This document shows positions 7,033-13,707 of a DNA stretch of 40,971 nucleotides, one piece after another (position 1 is the stretch's first letter; every line of letters starts with the position of its first letter). The stretch spans positions 1 to 40,971 of the forward strand of contig CAJOHW010000009.1 of assembly GCA_905234565.1 (NCBI GenBank), written 5' to 3'. Both the position numbers and the translations under genes were made by a program. The notes under the pieces were generated by a model. It was not told the DNA's origin. It searched no databases and saw only the letters and a list, made by a program, of their open reading frames with translations. Source of the stretch: an uncultured Oscillibacter sp. GTDB lineage: Bacteria; Bacillota; Clostridia; Oscillospirales; Oscillospiraceae.

Positions 7033-7979
7033 CGCCGCAGTCCCATGGGGGGCTTTCGCACGGAGGCGGCGGCCTGACGGAGAATCTCCGACAGGGGAAT
7101 CCGCTCCAGCTGGGCCTCCGGCGTCAGGGACAGGCGGTGGGACACCACATAGGGAAACTGGTCCAGCACATCGGCGGGGGTGGCGAAGTCCCGTCCCTGG
7201 CACCAGGCGGCGGCTTTCGCCATCTTCACTAAGGCGATGGTGGCCCGGGGACTGGCCCCCTGCCGGAGAGCGGGGTGCCGCCGGGTGGCGGCGATCAACT
7301 CCACCAGATAGCGGTACACCGTGTCTTTGAGATACACTTGATGGATCTCCGCCTGCATTTCCAGCACGTCCTCCCGTGTAGCTACCGGCCGCAGGGCATC
7401 TAAGGGACGCTGAACCCCTACGGTCTGGGCCATGGCGATTTCGCTCTCTAAGTCCGGATAGCCCAGGGACAAAGAGATCAAAAACCGATCCGCCTGGGAT
7501 TCCGGCAAAGGCTGGGTTCCGGCGCTCCCCAGGGGGTTCTGGGTGGCGATAACCAGGAAGGGATCCGGCACCTCCCGGGTGACCCCCTCCACCGTCACCC
7601 GCCGCTCCTCCATGACTTCCAGCAAAGCGGACTGGGTTTTGGGAGAGGTCCGGTTCAGTTCATCCGCCAGCAGCAGGTTGCAGAATACCGCCCCGGGCTG
7701 GTAGACAAACTCCTCCCGCTCCCGGCGGTAGATGGAAAAGCCCGTCAGGTCTGAGGGCAGCACGTCGGGGGTGAACTGGACCCGGCGGTAGTCTAAATCC
7801 AAGGTTTTGGAGAAGGCCAAAGCCAGGGTGGTCTTGCCCACGCCGGGCACGTCTTCCAGCAGCACATGGCCGTTGGCCAGAATCGCCAGCAGAACCTCGG
7901 CTACTTCCCGCTCCTTGCCCAGCAGAACCCCGCTGACCTGCATGGCTGTCTCCCGGATGATCCGGGCGGAATCGGGCAT
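7029..7979 (-). CDS. MoxR-family AAA+ ATPase
   Basis: Cytosolic AAA+ ATPase of the MoxR/RavA group, 316 residues from the chosen start. Walker A is EDVPGVGKTTLA, Walker B LLLADELNR followed by the family's SPKTQSALLEVMEE, sensor 1 VIATQNP (with LGSAGTQPLPESQADRF after it) and the C-terminal lid region with ASPRATIALVKMAKA. These ATPases act as chaperones for partner proteins with vWA or DUF58 domains. The ATG at 7979 is preferred over the one at 8012 because AGAGGGGGTG stands 5-6 bases before it and MPDSARIIRE is a more typical N-terminus. It is the first gene of a two-gene operon with the overlapping DUF58 gene and has its own promoter. Confidence 0.93.
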   Translation of the reverse strand: MPDSARIIRETAMQVSGVLLGKEREVAEVLLAILANGHVLLEDVPGVGKTTLALAFSKTLDLDYRRVQFTPDVLPSDLTGFSIYRREREEFVYQPGAVFCNLLLADELNRTSPKTQSALLEVMEERRVTVEGVTREVPDPFLVIATQNPLGSAGTQPLPESQADRFLISLSLGYPDLESEIAMAQTVGVQRPLDALRPVATREDVLEMQAEIHQVYLKDTVYRYLVELIAATRRHPALRQGASPRATIALVKMAKAAAWCQGRDFATPADVLDQFPYVVSHRLSLTPEAQLERIPLSEILRQAAASVRKPPMGLRR

Positions 7980-8023
7980 ACGGACACCCCCTCTTTCACC
8001 GCGCTTTCTCACGCTTTCTTCTC

Positions 8024-8052
8024 AGTATAACAAACTTTCCGCGGCCGCGCAA
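8024..8052 (-). promoter_or_regulatory. Promoter of the MoxR-DUF58 operon
   Basis: Minus-strand TTGCGC (8047-8052) and TATACT (8024-8029) with a 17-base spacer, about 45 bases before the chosen MoxR start. Confidence 0.6.
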
Positions 8053-8159
8053 CACTTGGGAAGAGATTCTCCCGCGTGGAATACGCAAATTCCCTCCTCA
8101 ATGATCGTCTGCCAGGGATTTCGCCGGATGTACGATTGCCCGCCGTTTGCTCCTTTCCC

Positions 8160-8600
8160 TCACGTCTGGTAATAGGCGTTGGTGGGGTTGTAGAAACAGT
8201 GGTTGCCGATGCGGGTCTGCCAATAGCCCACGCTGGAAGGGAAAAAGGACCGGCAGGTGGGGCCGAAGGGATTGTAAAACCACAGGGATTCCGCCACGTC
8301 GCCCAGGCGGTTCCCGGCCATGGCCCAGTCCGCAATGTCATAGTGGATCTGTTCCGGCCGCATATTGTAGATGTTCTGGGGGTTGTACACGCCGCCCTCG
8401 ATCTCGCTGGCGCAGACGAATTGGTAGGGCTGGAAGATGATGTTCCGGATGCTTCCCTGTCCTACCCGGGCGTACTCCCCGCCCCGGGCCTCCACCCGGT
8501 TCATCACTACCCCCGCCACGGCCTTCATGCCGTTCTCCCCCTCGCCCCCCGCCTCGCACTGGATCAGCCGCGCCAGCAGCTCCCGCTCCGAATAAGCCAT
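8160..8600 (-). CDS. SleB/CwlJ-type cell-wall hydrolase
   Basis: Protein of 146 residues consisting of the Hydrolase_2 (SleB/CwlJ) domain alone. LLARLIQCEAGGEGENGMKAV carries the conserved Glu in the E..GE segment; GVVMNRVEA, YQFVCASEI and the C-terminal IGNHCFYNP follow. No signal peptide is present, which resembles CwlJ, the cortex-lytic enzyme placed in the spore coat by the mother cell, better than secreted SleB. The ATG is fixed by GGAAGGAGG 7 bases upstream. Directly before that ribosome binding site is the element GCATAGACTGCGGGGA, almost identical to one upstream of the DUF3343 gene near 38486. CATAGACT resembles the CATA...T -10 box of mother-cell sigma factors, which would suit a spore-coat enzyme, but that is inference. 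Confidence 0.9.
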   Translation of the reverse strand: MAYSERELLARLIQCEAGGEGENGMKAVAGVVMNRVEARGGEYARVGQGSIRNIIFQPYQFVCASEIEGGVYNPQNIYNMRPEQIHYDIADWAMAGNRLGDVAESLWFYNPFGPTCRSFFPSSVGYWQTRIGNHCFYNPTNAYYQT

Positions 8601-8630
8601 GCCGCATTCCTCCTTCCCCGCAGTCTATGC
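8601..8630 (-). promoter_or_regulatory. Conserved leader element, copy 1: hairpin/CATAGACT box plus RBS
   Basis: On the minus strand CCCGCA-TAGAC-TGCGGG makes a perfect small hairpin and contains CATAGACT, followed by GGGGAAGGAGGAATG just before the hydrolase ATG. An AC dinucleotide lies 17 bases before CATA. A second copy is at 38471-38501. Promoter (sigma K/E-like) or RNA element; undecided. Confidence 0.45.
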
Positions 8631-8663
8631 GGGAAAGGCCGCGTCCGTGCGGCAGGAATTCCC

Positions 8664-8692
8664 TTTTCAACCGGGCCAGAGTGTGGTATACT
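8664..8692 (+). promoter_or_regulatory. Promoter of the DUF4160 gene
   Basis: TTTTCA (8664-8669) and TATACT (8687-8692), spacer 17, preceded by an extended-type TGG. It lies 34 bases before the ATG at 8726. Confidence 0.6.
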
Positions 8693-8725
8693 ACGTGCTG
8701 TTGATCGATACCTGGGAGGTGCGCT

Positions 8726-8986
8726 ATGCCTGAAATATCTCTGTTTGGCGGAATTCGGATCACGATGTACCACGACGATCACAGCCCGCCCCGCTTCCAT
8801 GCGTCTTACGCGGGACGGGATGCGTCCATTGACATTCAAGAGGGCTGTGTGATGAAAGGCTCTCTCCCAAGGCGGCAGCTAAAATATGTCCTTGCTTGGG
8901 CAGAACTGCACCAGGACGAACTGATGCAGAACTGGGAACTGTCCAAAACCGGAGAGCCGATGAAAAAGATCGCGCCCCTGATGTAA
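8726..8986 (+). CDS. DUF4160 domain protein
   Basis: Small protein of 86 residues spanning the DUF4160 family. MPEISLFGGIRITMYHDDHSP matches the family start, with the conserved acidic/His cluster (DDHSPPRFHASYAG), then KGSLPRRQLKYVLAWAELHQ and the closing QNWEL. The ATG has GGGAGGT 5 bases upstream. Next gene, 12 bases on, is a DUF2442 protein; the two families often occur as neighbours, and the pair has the look of a small two-protein module. Toxin-antitoxin behaviour has been suspected for such pairs but I cannot show it from sequence. Biochemical function unknown. Confidence 0.85.
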   Translation: MPEISLFGGIRITMYHDDHSPPRFHASYAGRDASIDIQEGCVMKGSLPRRQLKYVLAWAELHQDELMQNWELSKTGEPMKKIAPLM

Positions 8987-8998
8987 GGAGGGAGCCCC

Positions 8999-9310
8999 AT
9001 GACGGACGATTTCTGGCCGGAAGTGCTGCAAGCGGTGCCGGGAGAGGATTTCACCGTGTACGCTTACTTTAATGACGGCACCATCCATCTGGCGGATATC
9101 AAGCCCCTGATTGCCAAGGGCGGCGTCTTTGCCCCTCTGGCGGATGAAAAGTTCTTCCGGGAGCGGCTGACGGTCATGAACCGGGCCGTGGCCTGGGATA
9201 TCACCGGAACCTGGGATCCTACCCAATGCGTGGACCTGGACCCCCTCAAGATGTACCTGACCACGCCCAAGGTCCCGGATCCCCTGGAAGAACCGCAGGC
9301 AAACCAATAA
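8999..9310 (+). CDS. DUF2442 domain protein
   Basis: Protein of 103 residues. The first 75 residues fit the DUF2442 fold: DFTVYAYFNDGTIHLADIKPL is the strand pair with the conserved F.DG..., followed by FAPLADEKFFRERLTV and the terminal AVAWDITGTWDP. The last 20 residues are Pro/Glu-rich and family-atypical. It lies 12 bases after the DUF4160 gene behind AAGGAGGGAG, so the two are co-translated. DUF2442 proteins are sometimes the DNA-binding-like partner of DUF4160; here no helix-turn-helix is evident. Function unknown. Confidence 0.82.
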   Translation: MTDDFWPEVLQAVPGEDFTVYAYFNDGTIHLADIKPLIAKGGVFAPLADEKFFRERLTVMNRAVAWDITGTWDPTQCVDLDPLKMYLTTPKVPDPLEEPQANQ

Positions 9311-9341
9311 AACCCTTAACTTTGAAAGGAGTACTGACCCC

Positions 9342-10580
9342 ATGGAGGAAAAACTGCGGGAGTACGCGGCGCTGCTGGTGCGGGTGGGACTGAACGTCCA
9401 GCCGGGACAGCGGCTGGTGATCTCGTCCCCGGTGGAGTGCGCGTTTTTCGCACGGATGTGCGCGAAAGAAGCCTATGACATTGGCTGCGGGGAAGTGGTC
9501 ATGAACTGGGGCGACGACGCCCTGGCCCGCATGAAGTACCTGCACGCCAAGGACGAGGTCTTTGACACGGTGCCGGACTGGCGGCAGCATTTCTATAACG
9601 ACTACGCCCGGGAGGGGGCGGCCTATCTGGCGGTGTCCGCCACGGACCCGGAAAACTTCCGGGGCGTGGACCCGGACCGGCTGGTCCGCGCCCGCCGCGC
9701 CAGCGGAAAGGCCCTGAAACCCTTCGATGATTTGCAGACGTCCAGCGCCTTCCCCTGGTGTATCGCCTCCATTCCCATCCCCTCCTGGGCCCGGTCCGTC
9801 TTTCCGGAGGACCCGGAGGACCGGGCCATGGAGCGGCTGTGGGATGCCATTTTCCGCTCCGTCCGGATCACCGGGGACGGCCACGGCGTGGACCGCTGGA
9901 AAACCCATCTGGATACCCTCCGGCGGCGGGGAGAGAAGCTCAACGCCCTGGGGCTTCGCTTTCTCCACTATGAGAACGCCCTGGGCACGGACCTGACCGT
10001 GGAACTGCCCCGGGACCACCTCTGGGAGGCCGGGGACGACTGCACCCCCTCCGGCCAAACCTTTATCGCCAACATCCCCACGGAGGAGATCTTCACCTCT
10101 CCCCTGCGCACGGGCGTCAACGGCGTAGTCTACGCCTCCATGCCTCTGTCCCATGAGGGCAGCGTCATAGAGAATTTCTATTTTGTGGTAAAAGAGGGCC
10201 GGATCGTGGAGGTGCACGCGGAAAAGGGCCAGGCGGAACTGGAAGCCGCCGTCTCCGTGGACGAGGGGGCCCGGTATTTCGGGGAAATCGCCCTGGTGCC
10301 CTATGACAGCCCTATCCGCCAGCAGAACCTGCTGTTTTACAACACCCTCTTCGACGAAAACGCCGCCTGCCATATCGCTTTTGGAGAGGCGTACCCCTGC
10401 ATCGCAGGCGGGCGGGAGATGACCAAGGAACAGTTGAAGGAAAAGGGCCTCAACGACTCCATCACCCATGTGGATTTCATGGTGGGCACCCGGGATCTGC
10501 GCATTACCGGCACGGACTGGCAGGGGAGACGGATCCCGGTCTTTGAAAACGGCAATTTCGTCCCGGAATTCGGGGACTGA
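9342..10580 (+). CDS. M29-family metallo-aminopeptidase
   Basis: Cytosolic aminopeptidase T/AmpS type, releasing N-terminal amino acids with a two-metal centre. It is 412 residues, the family length. The metal-ligand region is recognisable: PTEEIFTSP and a second Glu in RYFGEIALV, then DENAACHIAFGEAYP and SITHVDFMVG with the His and Asp of the H.D pair. The N-terminal domain starts LREYAALLVRVGLNVQPGQ, typical of M29. AAAGGAG precedes the ATG. It follows the DUF2442 gene by 31 bases and precedes a gamma-carbonic-anhydrase-like gene by 38, so they may share a transcript; I see no functional link. Confidence 0.94.
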   Translation: MEEKLREYAALLVRVGLNVQPGQRLVISSPVECAFFARMCAKEAYDIGCGEVVMNWGDDALARMKYLHAKDEVFDTVPDWRQHFYNDYAREGAAYLAVSATDPENFRGVDPDRLVRARRASGKALKPFDDLQTSSAFPWCIASIPIPSWARSVFPEDPEDRAMERLWDAIFRSVRITGDGHGVDRWKTHLDTLRRRGEKLNALGLRFLHYENALGTDLTVELPRDHLWEAGDDCTPSGQTFIANIPTEEIFTSPLRTGVNGVVYASMPLSHEGSVIENFYFVVKEGRIVEVHAEKGQAELEAAVSVDEGARYFGEIALVPYDSPIRQQNLLFYNTLFDENAACHIAFGEAYPCIAGGREMTKEQLKEKGLNDSITHVDFMVGTRDLRITGTDWQGRRIPVFENGNFVPEFGD

Positions 10581-10618
10581 CGAACAAACAGAAGTGATCA
10601 TACAGAGGAGGAACCGGC

Positions 10619-11131
10619 ATGGCTTACGAACTGCGGAAAACCGACGAGAACGTGCTGATCTGCGAGGGGGCCAGGGTCAGCGGAGACGTGGAACTGGGGA
10701 AAGGCGTCAGCGTGTGGTACAACGCCGTGATCCGGGGGGACAGCGGCCCCATCCGGGTGGGAGAAAACACCAGCATCCAGGACGGGGCGGTGCTCCACGA
10801 GGCCACCACCATCGGCAAGGGCTGCACCATCGGCCACAGCGCCGTGGTCCACGGCTGCACCGTGGGGGACAACGTGCTGGTGGGCATGGGGGCCGTGCTG
10901 CTCAAAGGCGCGAAAATCGGCAACGACTGTATCATCGGCGCGGGGGCCGTGGTGACGGGGAAGCTGGACGCCCCGGACGGATCCCTGATTCTGGGTGTCC
11001 CTGGAAAGGTGGCCCGGTCCGTGACCCCGGCGGAGATCGAGCGCAACCGGGCCTCCGCCCAGGGGTATCTCCGCCAGTCCGCCGCCTATCGCCAGGGGAT
11101 CCTCCTGGGGGAGCCGGAGGCGGACGACTGA
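10619..11131 (+). CDS. Gamma-carbonic anhydrase family protein (YrdA/PaaY-like, left-handed beta helix)
   Basis: Hexapeptide-repeat protein of 170 residues forming a left-handed beta helix trimer. Repeats run from SGDVELGKGVSVWYNAVIRG to about residue 135, followed by a C-terminal helix. Three His positions of the gamma-carbonic-anhydrase metal site are kept, in VLHEATT, IGHSAVVHG. RGDSGPIRVGENTSIQDGAV is characteristic of the YrdA/PaaY/CaiE group. Catalysis of CO2 hydration is possible, but many family members are thioesterase-like or of unknown activity. Start ATG has GAGGAACC upstream. pcrA starts 3 bases after its stop. Confidence 0.9.
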   Translation: MAYELRKTDENVLICEGARVSGDVELGKGVSVWYNAVIRGDSGPIRVGENTSIQDGAVLHEATTIGKGCTIGHSAVVHGCTVGDNVLVGMGAVLLKGAKIGNDCIIGAGAVVTGKLDAPDGSLILGVPGKVARSVTPAEIERNRASAQGYLRQSAAYRQGILLGEPEADD

Positions 11132-11134
11132 CCT

Positions 11135-13579
11135 ATGGAACAGTTTGCGCAGCGGTTCCAGGCCGCCCGGAAGGCCGTGATTGCCGGGGATCTGCGGCGG
11201 CTGAACCCCATGCAGCGTCAGGCCGCCATGTCAACGGAAGGTCCTTTACTGCTCCTGGCCGGAGCCGGCAGCGGCAAGACCACCGTACTGATCCAGCGGA
11301 TCTATGTGCTCCTGGCCTACGGCAGGGGCAGCGATACGGAGGAGATCCCGGCAGGGGTCACGGAGGCGGATCTGGCCTTTTTGGAACAGTTCCCGGAACA
11401 CCCGGACGAGGACGCCCTGCGGCGGGCCCGGCGGCTGTGCGCCGTGGATCCCCCCCGGCCCTGGGAGATCCTGGCCATTACCTTTACCAACAAGGCGGCG
11501 GGAGAGCTGAAAGAGCGCCTCTCCGCCCGGTTGGGTCCCGCGGCGGAGGACGTGTGGGCCTCCACCTTCCACTCCGCCTGCGTGCGGATCCTCCGCCGGG
11601 ACATTGACCGTCTGGGCTTCCAGAAGGACTTTACCATCTACGATACCGACGACTCCCGCCGGGTTATCAAAGAGATCGTCAAGGAGCTGAACTTAGACGA
11701 AAAGACCTTCCCGGCGAAATCCGTGCTGTCCATTATCAGTTCCGCGAAGGACCAGTACCTGGATCCGGCGGCGTTCTCTGCCAAGTATCAGGCGGACAAG
11801 GACTGGCGCATGGCCCGTATTGCCAAGGTTTATGCCGCCTACCAGCAGCGGCTCCACAAGGCCAACGCCTTGGATTTTGACGATCTGATCTTCCATACCG
11901 TCACCCTTTTGAAACAGGAGCCGGAGGTCCGGGAGTACTACCAGACCAAGTTCCGCTATGTGCTGGTGGACGAGTACCAGGACACCAACCATATGCAGTA
12001 CCTGCTGACGGCGGCCCTGGCGGGGAAGCGGCGGAACCTGTGCGTGGTGGGGGACGATGACCAGTCCATCTACCGCTTCCGGGGGGCCAACATCGAAAAC
12101 ATCCTCCGCTTCGAGGAGCAGTACGCCGACGCCCGGGTGATTCGCCTGGAACAGAACTACCGCTCCACCCAGAACATCTTAGATGCCGCCAACCAGGTCA
12201 TTCAGAACAACCTGGGCCGCAAGGGGAAAACCCTCTGGACCGAAAATGGAAAAGGCGGCGCGGTCCGGGCCAGAACCCTGCCCAGTGAGAGCGACGAGGC
12301 GGATTTCATCGCCGGGGAGGTGCTGGACCGGGTCCGCAAGGGGGGACACTTTAAGGACACGGCGGTGCTCTATCGCATGAACGCCCAGTCCAACGCCTTG
12401 GAGTATGCCATGAAGCGCAACGGCATCCCCTACCGGGTGGTGGGGGGCATGAAGTTCTTTGACCGGGCGGAGGTCAAGGATATGCTGGCCTATCTGTGCG
12501 TGGTAAACAACCCCCTGGACGATCTGCGCCTGCGGCGGATTGTGAACAACCCTGGACGGGGCATCGGCGGCGTGACGCTGAACAAGATCGCGGATTTGGC
12601 GGCGGAACAGGAACTGACCCTATACGAGGTCATGCGGAACGCGGATCTGTTCCCGGAACTGAAAACCGTCAAGGGAAAGCTCCTGAAATTCGCGGATCTC
12701 GTGGACGATCTGCGGAAAAAAGCGAAGGAACTGGCCCTGCCGGAGTTTTATGACGCCCTGTGCGAGGCCAGCGGGTATACAAAGGCCCTGGAAGAAAAGA
12801 AGGACGCGGAGAGTCAGGCCCGGCTGGACAACGTCCGGGAGCTGAAATCCAACATCTTAGGTTTTGTGGAGCGGGGGCCGGAGGACCCTTCTCTCTCCGG
12901 CTTCCTCAACGAGATCTCCCTGTATACGGACCTGGATTCCACGGAACTGGGCAGTGACTGCGTAACCATGATGACCATTCACGCCGCCAAGGGGCTGGAG
13001 TTCCCGGCGGTGTACGTGGTGGGTATGGAGGAGGGCATCTTCCCCGGGGCAAACTCCGCCTACCGGGAAGAAGATCTGGAGGAGGAGCGGCGGCTGTGCT
13101 ATGTGGCCATGACCCGGGCCAAAGAGACCCTGGTCCTCACCAACGCCCGGCTCCGGACCCTCTATGGCCGCACGTCCTCTAACCCGCCCTCCCGCTTCTT
13201 GGAGGAGATTCCCTCCGACCAGATCCAATGGGAGGGGAAAGAGGAACCGGCGTGGAGCGGCCGTCCCTACGGTGCGTACGGCGCGTACAGCCCGGGCAGG
13301 GCCGTCTGGAACAGCGGCGGTTCCCCGGTCCGGACCATGCCGCCCCGTCGGACACCGGAGGCGCCAGCCGCCACGCCCTCTGCCGCCCCGTCCGCTCCGT
13401 CGGCCCACAGCGCCCTGTCCCTGTCCCCGGGGGATACAGTGGAACACACGGCCTTCGGCCAGGGCACGGTGCTGTCTGTGACGCCTCTGTCCGGGGACAC
13501 CCTGGTGCAGGTGGAGTTCCCCGCCGGAGTGAAAAAACTGATGCTGAAATACGCTGGAACGTATATGAAGAAGCTGTAA
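11135..13579 (+). CDS. pcrA: UvrD/PcrA-type ATP-dependent DNA helicase
   Basis: Superfamily 1A 3'-5' helicase for DNA repair and removal of RecA or stalled polymerases, 814 residues. Motifs in order: Q motif LNPMQRQA, motif I LAGAGSGKTT, Ia ITFTNKAAGELKERL, II VDEYQDTN, III GDDDQSIYRFRGA, IV LEQNYRSTQNIL, V TIHAAKGLEFPAVY, VI CYVAMTRAKE. Between motif I and Ia lies an extra stretch of about 40 residues (YGRGSDTEEIP... to PPRPWEILAI), longer than in Bacillus PcrA. After a Pro/Ala/Ser-rich linker (about 715-760) the C-terminal Tudor-like domain DTVEHTAFGQGTVLSV...KKLMLKYAG is intact; in PcrA this contacts RNA polymerase. A terminator follows. Confidence 0.96.
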   Translation: MEQFAQRFQAARKAVIAGDLRRLNPMQRQAAMSTEGPLLLLAGAGSGKTTVLIQRIYVLLAYGRGSDTEEIPAGVTEADLAFLEQFPEHPDEDALRRARRLCAVDPPRPWEILAITFTNKAAGELKERLSARLGPAAEDVWASTFHSACVRILRRDIDRLGFQKDFTIYDTDDSRRVIKEIVKELNLDEKTFPAKSVLSIISSAKDQYLDPAAFSAKYQADKDWRMARIAKVYAAYQQRLHKANALDFDDLIFHTVTLLKQEPEVREYYQTKFRYVLVDEYQDTNHMQYLLTAALAGKRRNLCVVGDDDQSIYRFRGANIENILRFEEQYADARVIRLEQNYRSTQNILDAANQVIQNNLGRKGKTLWTENGKGGAVRARTLPSESDEADFIAGEVLDRVRKGGHFKDTAVLYRMNAQSNALEYAMKRNGIPYRVVGGMKFFDRAEVKDMLAYLCVVNNPLDDLRLRRIVNNPGRGIGGVTLNKIADLAAEQELTLYEVMRNADLFPELKTVKGKLLKFADLVDDLRKKAKELALPEFYDALCEASGYTKALEEKKDAESQARLDNVRELKSNILGFVERGPEDPSLSGFLNEISLYTDLDSTELGSDCVTMMTIHAAKGLEFPAVYVVGMEEGIFPGANSAYREEDLEEERRLCYVAMTRAKETLVLTNARLRTLYGRTSSNPPSRFLEEIPSDQIQWEGKEEPAWSGRPYGAYGAYSPGRAVWNSGGSPVRTMPPRRTPEAPAATPSAAPSAPSAHSALSLSPGDTVEHTAFGQGTVLSVTPLSGDTLVQVEFPAGVKKLMLKYAGTYMKKL

Positions 13580-13594
13580 AAACGGCACAGAACG

Positions 13595-13635
13595 CGCAGG
13601 AGCCGGGGGATTGCCCCGGCTCTTGCGTGTTTTTC
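13595..13635 (+). terminator. Terminator after pcrA
   Basis: CGCAGGAGCCGGGG (13595-13608) pairs with CCCCGGCTCTTGCG (13614-13627), followed by TGTTTTT. Confidence 0.88.
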
Positions 13636-13650
13636 CCGCATTTTTGGTGA

Positions 13651-13679
13651 TTGATTCTCTGTCCGGCCCATGGTATAAT
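13651..13679 (+). promoter_or_regulatory. Promoter of the HD-GYP gene
   Basis: TTGATT (13651-13656) and TATAAT (13674-13679) with a 17-base spacer and an extended TG before the -10. It is 29 bases before the ATG. Confidence 0.78.
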
Positions 13680-13707
13680 GACGGGACATTGAGAAAGGGG
13701 GATTCCA

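Noticed and set aside
8041..8852. Frames across 8076-8852 (plus) and 8009-8341 (minus) around the CwlJ-like gene
   Set aside because: Run through the clear Hydrolase_2 gene or its promoter; no RBS.
9246..10601. 451-residue minus-strand frame opposite the M29 peptidase
   Set aside because: Shadow of a conserved gene; low-complexity composition and no start signal.
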